From contig JAYMTA010001014.1 in assembly GCA_036897625.1 (NCBI GenBank), forward strand, positions 1 through 22,360: a DNA stretch of 22,360 nucleotides, in the 5' to 3' direction. The notes beneath the pieces are model-generated. The model had not been told where the DNA came from. It searched no databases and saw nothing but the letters and a program-made list of their open reading frames with translations. Within the stretch, counting starts at the first letter, position 1. Every line of letters begins with the position of its first letter. The stretch is from Pelargonium cotyledonis (lineage: Eukaryota; Streptophyta; Magnoliopsida; Geraniales; Geraniaceae). Shown one piece after another: positions 1-9,430 of this stretch. Both the position numbers and the translations under genes were made by a program.

Positions 1-1555
1 TTATTATTTACATGTATATACTATGGGGATATGATGATTTGATATGATTTGGAGCTAATTAGTTACTTAAGGTGTGCCTAGGAGACTACTGTACATAAAT
101 AGTATAAGTGTGGATATAAAGTGCAGCAAACAGTTCGATTTATGCATATAATACATGGGTTTGTACGGTTTTGTTCGATACGACTGAAGATCTATATCAT
201 ACAACCCAAATCTGCAAAAATTCAAATCGGGTTTTCAATGTCATTATGTTTGGATATTTTACAATTTTGTCCATATTTTTGTGTTGATAATGTCTAAAAT
301 TTCATAAGTTATTGTCTATAAGTGGTATACAATGTAACTTAGTACTCTTCCTAAATACATAAAATTGGCAAATGTCTACTTTATTGTTTATATTTTACAT
401 GTACACCACTTGCAAACAGTTTTTGATAAAATTTTCAAACATTTATTAGTACAAAAATATGAACAAAATTTAACTCCATTCTATTTACTTATATTTAGTA
501 GTTCCAAACATGTATTAAAGAGTACATTAAAACAATGTTTTCATTACCAGAGCTAACAATTTTGATATATACTTGGGATCACTTAAAAAAATTTCTATTA
601 AGACAGATTTAATTGGATAAACTCAGACAAAACAACCCATTTTACCTATACATTCTATAGTCACTAAAACCCGTAATCCAAATCATTTTCTTTGGACTAG
701 GCCTTTTTAACCCGAACATGAATTTTTTAATAGTTGGCTCAAGTTACTATTAAGTGTGTCGTGTATGTGTCGCGATAGGTTGACAATGTATTACACAATC
801 TAACATAAAAACGATTCATTTAACATATGGAGTTTATTGATTAATCAAGCTTGGCATTGAAGCATACTACTTACAAATAGTGTGTGTTGTGTGCATGTAT
901 ACATGAGTGTATAAAAATGGGTACCTAAGCTTTACCATGTTTGGACCAGAGATTCTTCTGTCACTGTTTCTACTGTCTTCACAACCACTCCCAAACCCAG
1001 AAACTCCATGCACGCCTCTCTCTTCCCTTTCAATTCTCTTTCCCTTTAAATTCAAATCCTATACACTACTTTACAAAAATACACTCCTAGCTAATTCCCA
1101 ATATGCATTGATATTTGGTTTCTTGAGTTTTAAATAATTATATGTATGCTTCAATTTTCTTGGAATATTTTGGTACTTGCATAAATGTATATATATAATA
1201 AGGAGCATTTAGATGTAAACTAATGCATATATTTTTGTAGTTTTGTGTAATGTGAGAGAGTGGAATTCAAAATCTGCAGAGAGAGAGTGTGTGTTTTGTG
1301 TCACTCTCTGCCACTTGCTCTGTAGAAGAGCAGAGCAGGTGCAGTTCATATTCCCGCTGAAAATGTTTTGTTCTGTTCACAGTCACAGCTCCTTTTCCCA
1401 CAAAACATATAGTATTTTTTTTTTGTTTCATTTCTCAAAGACTCAAACCATGAAACCAATAAAATATAATAAAATGAATTTGTACTATGCACTCACTCAG
1501 ATCAAAATCTCAAAATTTTCATTTCTTGGGCCTCACATTTATGAAGATTATTTTT
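1..1555. other. AT-rich gene-free stretch
   Basis: No coding region is supported here; the open frames are short and low in complexity. The DNA is AT-rich, with a CT-rich patch near 1015-1050 and GA/GT-rich DNA near 1254-1300 that can fold into a small hairpin (GCAGAGAG near 1276 with CTCTCTGC near 1304). The last few hundred bases presumably hold the promoter of the gene starting at 2216. Confidence 0.5.
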
Positions 1556-1567
1556 TATATAAAAAAA
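1556..1567 (+). promoter_or_regulatory. Putative TATA box of the DUF641 gene
   Basis: TATATAAAAAAA lies just upstream of a sharp rise in GC content (GGCGGCGGAGAC near 1637), which looks like a transcribed leader. A start near 1590 would give an unspliced leader of about 620 nt. The call rests on sequence and position only. Confidence 0.45.
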
Positions 1568-1704
1568 TCTAACAAAACCTCCCAGAAACTACCCCCAAAC
1601 CCTTGAAAGTTGAAACTATCTATCGCCTCAGATCGGAGGCGGCGGAGACTCTGGGGTTGCTCCGGCAAATCAGAGCACAGTCGCCACCAGAAGCTGCAGC
1701 TGTA

Positions 1705-1736
1705 ATGGATTAATGGGTTGTGGTTCTCTGTCTTAG
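1705..1736 (+). promoter_or_regulatory. Two short upstream ORFs in the leader
   Basis: A two-codon uORF (ATG GAT TAA, 1705-1713) overlaps by one base a seven-codon uORF encoding MGCGSLS (1713-1736). Both lie in the presumed 5' leader, ahead of the tandem repeats. If kept in the mature mRNA they could reduce translation of the main frame. Splicing of the leader could alter their distance from the main ATG but would probably not remove them. Confidence 0.4.
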
Positions 1737-1747
1737 TCTTTTCTTCT

Positions 1748-2206
1748 TAGTTAGTTGGTGTTAATTTCTGTGTCTGAACTGCTTGTGTTCCTAGACTTTA
1801 GCTTAGGTTTGATTCAACTTGATGAGTGTTTTTGAGGTTTGAGTCTTGGGTTTTGGTTATTTTTGGGTAAGAAATTAAGGGTTGTGTTAAAGTTTGTTCC
1901 TTTGATAGTTAGTGTCTCTGTCTCTGAACTGTTTGTGTTCTTAGACTGTTGCTGAGGTTTGTTGCAATTTGATGTGTAATTTTTTAGCTTTTGAATCTTG
2001 GGTTTTGAATATTTTTGGGTAGAAGGTTAAGGGTTTTGTTAAAGTTTGTTCCTTTGTTAGTTAGTGTTTGTGTCTCTGAACTGCTCGTGTTCTTAGACTT
2101 TTACTGAGGTTTGATTCAATTTGATGAGTAGCATTTAAGCTTTTGAATCTTGGGTTTTGATTATTTTGGGGTAAAAAAGTGAGGGTTTGTTAAAGTTTGT
2201 TCTTTT
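1748..2206 (+). repeat. Three tandem ~150-bp repeats in the 5' leader
   Basis: Three imperfect copies run head to tail, approximately 1748-1904, 1905-2057 and 2058-2206. Each has the same order of landmarks: TAGTTAGT, CTGAACTG, GTTC(C/T)TAGACT, GAGGTTTG or TAGGTTTG, TTGATG, TCTTGGGTTTTG, a GGGTA run and TTAAAGTTTGTT. The CTGAACTG anchors at 1774, 1924 and 2076 give periods of 150 and 152 bp. The array ends about ten bases before the ATG at 2216. Each unit carries donor-like GGGTAAG/GGGTAGA/GGGTAAA sites and acceptor-like TCTTAG or CCTAG sites, so a spliced leader is plausible. Confidence 0.85.
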
Positions 2207-2215
2207 TCAACACCT

Positions 2216-3538
2216 ATGGAATATGCTTTGCCTAAACCCTCTTCCAACTTTTCGTATATGGTCTCCAAGTTTGCAAAAATTTGCAGACTTAGGTCCATTG
2301 GTGTTTTGTCCACTGAAAACCCTAACCACTCCCATGTTGCTGATGCTGATTCCGATGCAAGTCCCGACAAAATCCACCCTAACCCACCTCTTGATCTCGA
2401 CCACATTTCAGCTACAACTGCTAGTACTCATGCTCATGTTTCTAATGATGATTCCCAAATTCCCAATTTGCTGTTTGAAACTCTTTCGGCTTTGAACTTA
2501 GCTTATGTTCAGCTCCAGCAAGCTCATATCCCGTATGATCCGGTAAAAATTACTGCTGCTGATGAGATTGTTGTGTCTATGCTTGAGGGTCTCTGCAAGA
2601 TCAAGCATAGTTACATGGAGAAAAAGGTTTTGGAAGCTGAGCGCCGGTCTTCTCATTCGGACCTTCGAAGAGGCCAAATAGACGACAATGAGAAGACATT
2701 GGAAAAATTGAAGTCCCGACTTCAAGTTAAAGATATAGAGGCTATTCATTTGCGGCAAATGCTCGAGGGTTTGGAAGTGGAGAATCGGAAACTGGTTGAT
2801 GACATTAGACAGAAAAGTTTTGAAATCAGGAACGCTAGGGTTTTGAACGTTACTGCATTTGAAGATGCTTTCAGAGCGGCTTCCAAGTCCATTCATGATT
2901 TTGCAAAGCCATTGATTAGCTTGATGAAAGCTTCGGATTGGGATCTAGACCTTGCTGCAGATGCTATCGAACATGGAGTTTCGTACTCTAGAAGATCTCA
3001 CAAGAAGTACGTGTTTGAAGCCTACATTGCGAGGAGAATGTTCCATGGAGTGCTACGTGAATCTTACATTGTGGATGATGTTATGAGGTTTGACAACCCA
3101 ATCGATGCTTTAATAGAAAATCCCGACTCTGCATTTGCCAAATTTTGCAGGGACAAGTATCTATTGGTTGTCCATCCCAACATGGAGGCTTCATTTTTTG
3201 GGAATTTCGACCAGAGGACGTTTATTTCTAGTGGGAAACATCCAAGGACACCATTTTACCAATCCTTCACAAGAATGGCTAAGTGGGTTTGGGTTCTACA
3301 TGGGATTGGATCCTCCATTGAACCCAAAGCTGAAAGCTTTGCTGTTGGGAAAGGAAGTGAGTTTTCCGATGTTTACATGGAGTGTGTGGAGGAAGACAAG
3401 GAACGTGAAGTTATGCTCCTTGAAGTACAAGCTCGTAAAGTTGAGTTTATGGTCATGCCTGGGTTTAGAATTGGAGAGACACTGGTCAGATCTCGGGTTT
3501 ATCTTTCAAGTATCAAATCACCATCCGGTGTGTGCTAG
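2216..3538 (+). CDS. DUF641 / GIL1-IRKI-like protein
   Basis: A single open exon encodes 440 residues. The N-terminal DUF641 core is visible at about 85-135: LLFETLSALNLAYVQLQQAH, then IPYDPVKITAADEIVVSML. A charged, probably coiled-coil stretch follows (about 134-208). The conserved C-terminal block lies at about 385-440, including VGKGSEFSDVYMECVEED and the basic LVRSRVYLS tail. This layout matches the plant family of GRAVITROPIC IN THE LIGHT 1 and IRK-interacting protein. Members act in light-dependent gravitropic growth or bind receptor kinases, but the exact role of this copy is inferred only from the family. The ATG at 2216 precedes a typical N-terminus (FSYMVSKFAKICRLRSIGV). It converges on the OVATE-like gene at 3913-4170. 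The tandem-repeat leader directly upstream is unusual. Whether this is GIL1 itself or an IRKI paralog cannot be decided here. Confidence 0.88.
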   Translation: MEYALPKPSSNFSYMVSKFAKICRLRSIGVLSTENPNHSHVADADSDASPDKIHPNPPLDLDHISATTASTHAHVSNDDSQIPNLLFETLSALNLAYVQLQQAHIPYDPVKITAADEIVVSMLEGLCKIKHSYMEKKVLEAERRSSHSDLRRGQIDDNEKTLEKLKSRLQVKDIEAIHLRQMLEGLEVENRKLVDDIRQKSFEIRNARVLNVTAFEDAFRAASKSIHDFAKPLISLMKASDWDLDLAADAIEHGVSYSRRSHKKYVFEAYIARRMFHGVLRESYIVDDVMRFDNPIDALIENPDSAFAKFCRDKYLLVVHPNMEASFFGNFDQRTFISSGKHPRTPFYQSFTRMAKWVWVLHGIGSSIEPKAESFAVGKGSEFSDVYMECVEEDKEREVMLLEVQARKVEFMVMPGFRIGETLVRSRVYLSSIKSPSGVC

Positions 3539-3912
3539 CAGACTCGCTCATCTAACCGGTAACTCTAAGTTTCTAACCTAGTCCCCAAAACACGTTTATC
3601 ACTTCTGCTCTTAGTTTATTGCAAGGTGATGTTGGTATTTTGACACAATGGAACACGTTTGAACCCTAATCATACAAAGTTTGTATTTTGTGATCACTGT
3701 TCTTTCTCTAGTATATATATCTTTGTCTTGTAAGCTACATTGATATTTATTGCTTTATGAACTATTGAACTGTGCTTAGATGTCCTGACAAATTGGCATT
3801 GAGTAGTGACAAACCTCAGGGGATCAGTTTTTTTGGTTACATTAGTTTCAATTCGTACAATGATAAAACAAATGAATTAGAGAGTACGAGTATAAGAACA
3901 TCTAGGAGGAGA

Positions 3913-4170
3913 TCAGTTTGTGGGATCATGACGAGTGGAAAACAAGTCCTTACATAGTTCTCCATAGAATGAAGAGACGAGATCAATGAAAACCGGACTT
4001 TTGAGGTTTTTCCAACAATAGAGTAGCTCCTCCACATCCATCAAATCCCTTGTTTTCCCCTCTTCAACTATCATTTGCACCAAGTAGTTCTCGAAACTTC
4101 TGCACGCATCCTCCACGTCTTCATCTCCCGAGGATGACACTTTCTTGTTCTTCTTCCCGAGTCTGTCCAT
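3913..4170 (-). CDS. Short OVATE-domain-like protein (OFP17-like)
   Basis: This is an 85-residue protein starting at ATG 4170. The frame is open further upstream, but only non-ATG codons lie there. After a short basic, Ser-rich N-terminus (GKKNKKVSSSGDED), residues about 20-77 follow the OVATE pattern: EDACRSFENYLVQMIVEEG, an acidic DVEELLYCWKNL turn, then SPVFIDLVSSFYGELCKDLF. OVATE family proteins are plant transcriptional repressors that affect organ shape and partner with TALE homeodomain proteins. This copy is almost only the C-terminal domain, lacking the long N-terminus of classical members, as in OFP17-like short proteins. A repressor role is inferred. A weak TTATAAGA near 4258-4266 could be its TATA box, and its upstream DNA is CT-rich on the sense strand. 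Confidence 0.72.
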   Translation of the reverse strand: MDRLGKKNKKVSSSGDEDVEDACRSFENYLVQMIVEEGKTRDLMDVEELLYCWKNLKSPVFIDLVSSFYGELCKDLFSTRHDPTN

Positions 4171-4269
4171 GTTGTTGGCAATGCTAAGCAAATAGAAATG
4201 GTGGCTGATATGTGATGTTTGGTGTGGTTGAGAGGAAGAGAATGAGGATGGATTGTTCTTATAAGAAGT

Positions 4270-5530
4270 GTTTTTTTGGAGTTTTTGAGATTAGGAAGAG
4301 TTTTGTGTGCATGGCTTGGAAAGCTTGGATCTGAAGGTAGATGATGGATTCACAATTAATTTGTAATGATTGAGAAGTAGGAGAATGGGAAGAGAGAGTG
4401 TGGTTGAAGGAAAGTAATGGAGATTGGTGGATTCTGATTACTATTGGTAGATTGGGTTGGTTTTGTTGTTGGTTCTAACCTATTTTTCTTTTGAACAAAC
4501 AAGATGGCAATTGGGTTTTTCTTTCTTATTAGGAGATGCTACTTTACTTGTATGTTACTTCTATTAATAGTCTCACTTCCAAAATAGAAGTGACATTTTG
4601 AGATTTATCACACTAATTCTCAATTTGTGCTTTTGGGTTAAAGTGGGAGAGTTACTCCATGTTGTGTATCTCAATTGATCAGGAGAAAATGACTAAAATG
4701 TGATCACTAATTTTTTTTTTATTATTCATTTTGTTTTGTTTGGAAAGATAGAAGTGATGAAGGGTGTATTATAGGAAAGTGGTTTGCAATGTTTACATGG
4801 AAAATGTAGAATATAATTCTCTTACTCATAATTTATAAATGAAAATGACTTGCTCATCAAATATAATGATACCAAGCAAAGATGGGTAAAATAAAAATGG
4901 TTTTTTGCCTATTGCTTTTTGAAATGACACAGAGCAAAATCAAGACAAATTCCGAATAGACAAATTTATTAGATAGAATAAGATTGTCAATTCACGACGT
5001 GTCAAATCTTCGTCAATTTTAGTTAAGTTACTGCCATCAACATTGTGACTGATACTCTTTTGTTCCATATGTATGGGTGCTCGTTTTATCATACACAATA
5101 GTTTTGGTTTGCTACTTGATAAAGCCACATTTACTGTTTTTACAAATTTAGGTTAACGAATATGCGTTGCTTCAAAAATTACTCCTAGTTTTAGCATACC
5201 TTGGCCAAAATTATTTCATTAGGTTTGTGTGTAATTACATTTTTTGCATATGCTCTAATCTTTAGAGGCAGAGATTAAGATTATTACTGGTTATATTTGA
5301 TCTAAATCTAATATAAATAGTTGCAACTCCACAACAATTAAGTCACAGAAACCCCACGTAGTAATATCATCTCCTAAAAGATCCATTATAATAGACTAAT
5401 TTAGTAAATAGTCGCTAGGGCACAACCAGTGTACAGGTTCATACGGATTCAGTGAAGCTGATAAAAGCTTTTACGACTTATCGAAACAAGAAATCACATA
5501 TCATAAAGGTCATTTTTCTTCTTCAAAGTT
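4270..5530. other. Intergenic DNA with a possible SINE fragment
   Basis: No coding region is supported. About 4270-4450 is the GA-rich (CT-rich on the minus strand) upstream region of the OVATE-like gene. At about 4640-4690 a segment (GTGGGAGAGTTACTCC, then TTGTGTATCTCA) resembles the 3' part of the SINE at 6325-6494. A small imperfect inverted repeat spans 4554-4565 and 4583-4594. The rest is AT-rich without recognisable features and probably ends in the 3' flank of the eS26 gene. Confidence 0.4.
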
Positions 5531-5656
5531 CAATTAAAAAAGGAGTACCATACCAACTCACATAATTCTAAACAAAGATGGCAATTCAAGTAAAAAGAAG
5601 ACAACAAAACAGGAGAGCAGCAAAATTAAGTTGCACAGCAGCTAACTTAAGCGACT

Positions 5657-7610
5657 TCAGGTGCGGGCAGGAGCTGGTGCCCCAGCCCCAGCTGGACGTG
5701 TCGCTTGACCAGGAGCCCCAGGCCTTGGCGTATCCACCTGATACAAACAGAACGATAGATGTAAGAAAAAACAGCAAATCTAGTGATAAGAAAAAAGTGT
5801 TCACTTACATTTTTTGTTTATTTAGTTATGCATGAATTCATAGCAATATCCCTATTACATGTTTTTTTGACCGATCTACACAATAGGAATAGCTATCCTC
5901 TTTTTTCCCAAAACCCGTCAAAACGACCTAGAAAGATATGTCTTGAACCATGGAGTCAAAATGCGTGTCCGGAAAAAAGTTTCAACCCTAATGAACTCAT
6001 CTATAAGTTTTTACAAAAATAGGAGTGGAGACTCATTTTGAGACATTATCATAACCTCACAGAACATAAATATGCACACAGCCATGAACAAAGGATGAGA
6101 ATAAGCACCTCACATAATCCTACAATTTTGTTACAAGGATTCACAGCAACAACTCATGTAGTCATGTGCTTTTTTTTTAATTATATATTGCAAAAAAATG
6201 TGACACAAAGCCTTTCAGCATAGCATGGTGCATGTTAAACTAGACTACAACCTGACAAGACAACATTTTGAGGACTATAGAAACTGCTCAGCACTCAGTA
6301 CATGCATTAAAGAATCATCCCCTAGGGGATGGCTCAATGGTGAAGAGTCAAAACACACACCTCTCTATGAGTTGTCATGGATTAGAATCCCATTGAGTCG
6401 GGTGAGGAGGGATCATGGGAAAATGGGGGAGGCTACTCCAATTGTGTAGCTCAGCTCATTGGGTTTTTCAATTCCATCAAATAAAAAAAAAAACCATATG
6501 GTCCCAAAATGAGTGTTATATTATACCTTTTAAGATCTTAGTTATCAATGAATGGCCAATGATATCCTTCTAATAAGTCAGTTGAAATACTACACTAACT
6601 CAGCTTATAATTTTTTTTAGCCAAAAATACAAGACCCTTGCTTTGGAATGGAAAATATTATAAATGGTTAATGAAAATTTCCGCATAGCATTAGTTCTCA
6701 AAGTAAAAGAAGACAGAAAAAAATTAACTTTAGACATAATAGCTATGGCTTGATAATATTTTGCAACAATTCTATGGAAAATATATCTTGCATAAAGTTA
6801 TTTCACAATCCATAAAATATAATGCTGTGAAAATATATTAAGGGACACACGTAATCATAAACACAGGAAAAATATGGATTGAGAAAAATACCTTGCGCCT
6901 GAAGCGCTGTGGAGGCTCACGGTTCCTCCTCTTCTCGCGGGATCGAACCCTCACAACATGGGAGTGAATTGCGCAAGAAACACAGTACTGCACCTTGGCA
7001 TATAGCTTGGGAAGTGTGTAAGCTACAAGAGTTCAAAAATCAAATTGTTACATAAATTATCAGCTAAGCATCAAACCACAAAAATGACTATAGAAAGTAA
7101 ATATATATAAATCACTAACAGTCATAAACACAAGCTTCCTGGACGTCTCTAACAGCAGCTTGCTCAACGATGTTCCTCACCAGAAACCTCTTGATAGCCT
7201 TGTCCTGGTACACAATCATCGAAGAAAATACGGTCAATATTATAGCAATTTCTATGAAATATGAGAGCCAATCAATCAAACCTCTACCTAGCTTTGTCCT
7301 TTGCATAGATATTAACGAAAACACAATCAGAAACACTGCAATTTCTACGAAAAATAAAAGCAAATTAATCAAATCTGAGATTAAAAATACCTTGGGACAG
7401 CATTTTCCGCAGTTGGAGCAGCGGATGAACTTAACGTGTCCACGACCGTGCTTGTTCCGACCTCCATTTCTTCGCTTAAACGTCTACACAACGCGATACA
7501 GATTAATATTTCATCATAGATCGATTGTTCAAAAAAAGAAGGTAAAATTTAACTGAAAATAAGAGGATGGAGAGAGAACTAAGCCACGGAGAAGACGAAG
7601 ATCTCACCAT
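5657..7610 (-). CDS. RPS26: 40S ribosomal protein eS26 (RPS26), five exons
   Basis: Coding exons on the minus strand are 7610-7608 (the ATG alone), 7483-7391, 7204-7120, 7022-6892 and 5737-5657, all with GT-AG introns. They join to 390 + 3 nt, giving 130 residues. The protein starts [18 protein letters not shown], continues [46 protein letters not shown] and EPPQRFRRK, and ends in an Ala/Pro/Gly-rich tail. Zinc-binding cysteines C23, C26, C74 and C77 are present. eS26 belongs to the small subunit near the mRNA exit channel and the 3' end of 18S rRNA. The length matches plant eS26, and no damage is seen, so the copy looks functional. Residue 61 is Ser, codon-split across intron 3, where Gly is common. 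Intron 4 (5738-6891) carries a SINE. Confidence 0.96.
6325..6494 (+). mobile_element. tRNA-derived SINE in eS26 intron 4
   Basis: The element begins GGGGATGGCTCAATGGTGAA, with an A-box-like TGGCTCAATGG (6330-6340). A B-box-like GGATTAGAATCCC follows (6379-6391), spaced as in a tRNA. A non-tRNA body leads to an A-rich tail (6482-6493). This is the plan of a plant Pol III SINE, inserted antisense to the host gene. No clear target-site duplication was found, so the ends are approximate and the copy is probably old. Confidence 0.7.
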
Positions 7611-7710
7611 TTTCGGCGACCTGTGCTCTGGAGCTCAAGATCCGATTAGCTTCCAACTTTGCGAGTGTCTCTGTGTGCGGTGCTGAGGTTGCGGGAAGAT
7701 AAAACGATGC

Positions 7711-7718
7711 TTTTATAT
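7711..7718 (-). promoter_or_regulatory. TATA box of the eS26 gene
   Basis: On the minus strand ATATAAAA lies about 100 nt upstream of the eS26 ATG, giving a leader of roughly 70 nt. Further upstream (7755-7772) the minus strand reads CGAAACCTAATAACCTAG, resembling the telo-box (AAACCCTAA) common in plant ribosomal protein promoters. Confidence 0.5.
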
Positions 7719-7789
7719 GCCAAGCAATAGGATCCGTCGGATCAGACTCCCTCACTAGGTTATTAGGTTTCGCATTTTCTTTTGTTTTC

Positions 7790-8490
7790 ACTTTTTTTTT
7801 TTTTTTAATGAATTGTTTTCACATATAAAAAAATCACCTTAAATTTTATGTTTGTAGAAGTTCACCTATAATGCTAAAAAATATTAAATAATAAATAATA
7901 ACACTAATTTTGAGGTAGAGATAATGTTTATAATTTTCATTTTATTTTGAATTTTATATTTTTCATCGGCAAAAGATCAACTTTTGATATTTAATATAAT
8001 CATCAAACACAACAAAATATTGTCCACCTAGATTGGAGTAGACAGAAATCTATAGTAAATATGCTATGAACATGAGACATATTGATGTCATCGCAATTTT
8101 GTGTAGGTTAAAAAGCGCGATTATTATAGTGTGTGGGTAAATCTTTGTGATGCAAATATATTGCATACTCGTTCGTGACTTGCTCGTTTCAAAGAATTAT
8201 TTTTATTCTCAAATGTTGTTAACACTCCTTCACTTGTTAAAGTGTAAGATTATAAATGAACATTGTTCTCTGTTTTAGTCAGCGTTATAATTTCTTAGTT
8301 ATCGCGGGTCAAATAAATTTCTAATTTCAAATTTTCATAAGAAATGAAAATGTAGTGGGCTTCCTTTATGTAGTGGACTAGCAATCAGGCCCATTAAATG
8401 GGCTGGAAGGAAAATCCAATTAGCTTAATGTACTTGATTAATGGGTCCCAAGTAAAACCCAATTAGCTTATTGTATTATATTTTCAATGT
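7790..8490. other. AT-rich intergenic DNA
   Basis: No coding region is supported. A near-perfect palindrome, GCCCATT-A-AATGGGC, lies at 8389-8403. It contains site II-type GGCCCA motifs on both strands. CCAATTAGCTTA is directly repeated near 8416 and 8459. Confidence 0.4.
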
Positions 8491-8506
8491 TGTAGCTGAT
8501 AATTTT

Positions 8507-8688
8507 CTTTTTTAAATTTTGGGCTGTAAAGCCCAATTAAATTACAAAGTTACAAAAATAAATTCATACCCTACCTATACTCATACAAATAACAAACTAC
8601 CGTACCGATAATGTCTTCACGGTGACTCGAACTCGAGACACTACGATACTTAAGTGGTAAGCTTACTATTTGGCCCACGGGGTGTTGG
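8507..8688 (-). mobile_element. SINE flanked by a 16-bp target-site duplication
   Basis: TGTAGCTGATAATTTT is present identically at 8491-8506 and 8689-8704, defining an insertion of 182 bp. Read on the minus strand, the element starts near CACCAACACCCCGTGGG. It has an A-box-like TGGGCCAAATAGTAAGC and a B-box-like GAGTTCGAGTCACC, then a T/A-rich body ending in an A-rich run next to the duplication. This is a tRNA-derived SINE. The perfect duplication suggests a fairly young insertion. Confidence 0.82.
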
Positions 8689-8704
8689 TGTAGCTGATAA
8701 TTTT

Positions 8705-9227
8705 TGTATTGGAGTGTTGAAATGACCTATTTTGCTAAACATGTGATATGTAAATGATGTTTTACCCCCATTTAATGGTTACACCGACAACACCCCTACC
8801 AAACCTTTCAGTGGGGTACTCTTTCAATAGTCATCTCCAATTGAGACATTAGTTTTTTTTTCATTTTTTTCCCGTCTGAAGATGGCCTAATGTTACCCGA
8901 CCAACTCTAAATTTAATTTTTCCGCAACTTTAGGTTAGAATGAAAAATGAGGTTGAAGTTAGTAGAAATGTAGTGACTCTTGGTGCACATACTAATGAGA
9001 AAATAAATTTGATTAGAATTGGTTGGTAGCTTTGTTTCATAAAAAAGTATAATCTAGTGTGATATGATATGAGATGACAAAAGAAGGGCATAGTATAGTA
9101 GTAGTAATAGTTGACTTAGCGCGAAAACCGGTAGTGTATATGGGCCTATAATTGTTTGATCATATCTTGTAGGCCTACGAGGGCTCAAGTTGAAAATAGA
9201 CGTAGCTGTTTTTTCTTGTAATTTTTT
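8705..9227. other. Gene-free DNA upstream of the U5 gene
   Basis: No coding region is supported. This is AT-rich intergenic DNA leading into the U5 snRNA promoter. The single open frame here lacks any family signature. Confidence 0.4.
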
Positions 9228-9238
9228 GTCCCACATCG
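9228..9238 (+). promoter_or_regulatory. Plant snRNA upstream sequence element (USE)
   Basis: GTCCCACATCG matches the plant USE consensus (RTCCCACATCG) exactly. It lies about 33 bp before the TATA box. This spacing is typical of Pol II-transcribed plant snRNA genes; Pol III types such as U6 are about 10 bp closer. Confidence 0.92.
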
Positions 9239-9271
9239 GCTACGGATCATAGTACTAGCTTGCTTCGCTAT

Positions 9272-9278
9272 TATATAA
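9272..9278 (+). promoter_or_regulatory. TATA box of the U5 gene
   Basis: TATATAA lies 33 bp downstream of the USE and about 31 bp upstream of the predicted RNA start at 9310. Confidence 0.88.
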
Positions 9279-9309
9279 TTTGTGTTGACGTGCCTGGGTA
9301 AAATCACGC

Positions 9310-9430
9310 AGCCGTGTTTTGCACACAAAGCGAACTATTCTTTCGCCTTTTACTAAAGAATACCGTGTGTGCGAAACTCACAAGCGGCATACGCCTATTT
9401 TTGGAGAGGCTGTCTTTGCGGACAGCCTCC
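9310..9430 (+). ncRNA. U5: U5 spliceosomal snRNA
   Basis: The RNA is about 120 nt. It carries the invariant U5 loop 1, CGCCTTTTACT (9344-9354), closed by a stem of CTATTCTTT and AAAGAATA. A lower stem pairs GCACACA with TGTGTGC. The Sm site ATTTTTGG is at 9397-9404. A perfect nine-pair 3' stem-loop joins GAGGCTGTC (9406-9414) and GACAGCCTC (9421-9429). Loop 1 aligns exon ends at both catalytic steps of splicing, and the Sm site binds the Sm ring of U5 snRNP. With USE, TATA and 3' box all at Pol II-type spacing, the gene looks functional. The 5' end (AGCCGTG) is set by TATA spacing and recalled resemblance to plant U5, so it may be off by a base or two. Confidence 0.95.

Noticed and set aside
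1254-1330. Hairpin with GA-rich and CT-rich arms as a microRNA precursor
   Set aside because: Only about 8 pairs are perfect, the arms are simple repeats, and no known plant miRNA sequence matches.
2187-2896. Frames overlapping the DUF641 gene on both strands
   Set aside because: They are Leu/Met-rich or low in complexity and lie inside a clear conserved coding frame.
6225-6449. Plus-strand ORF of 74 codons
   Set aside because: It lies mostly inside a SINE in an eS26 intron.
7023-7607. snoRNA in eS26 introns
   Set aside because: A box C-like TGATGA occurs near 7510 on the minus strand, but no matching box D or terminal stem was found.
8610-8690. A tRNA gene suggested by A- and B-box-like motifs
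   Set aside because: No cloverleaf or acceptor stem forms, and the flanking 16-bp duplication shows it is a SINE.
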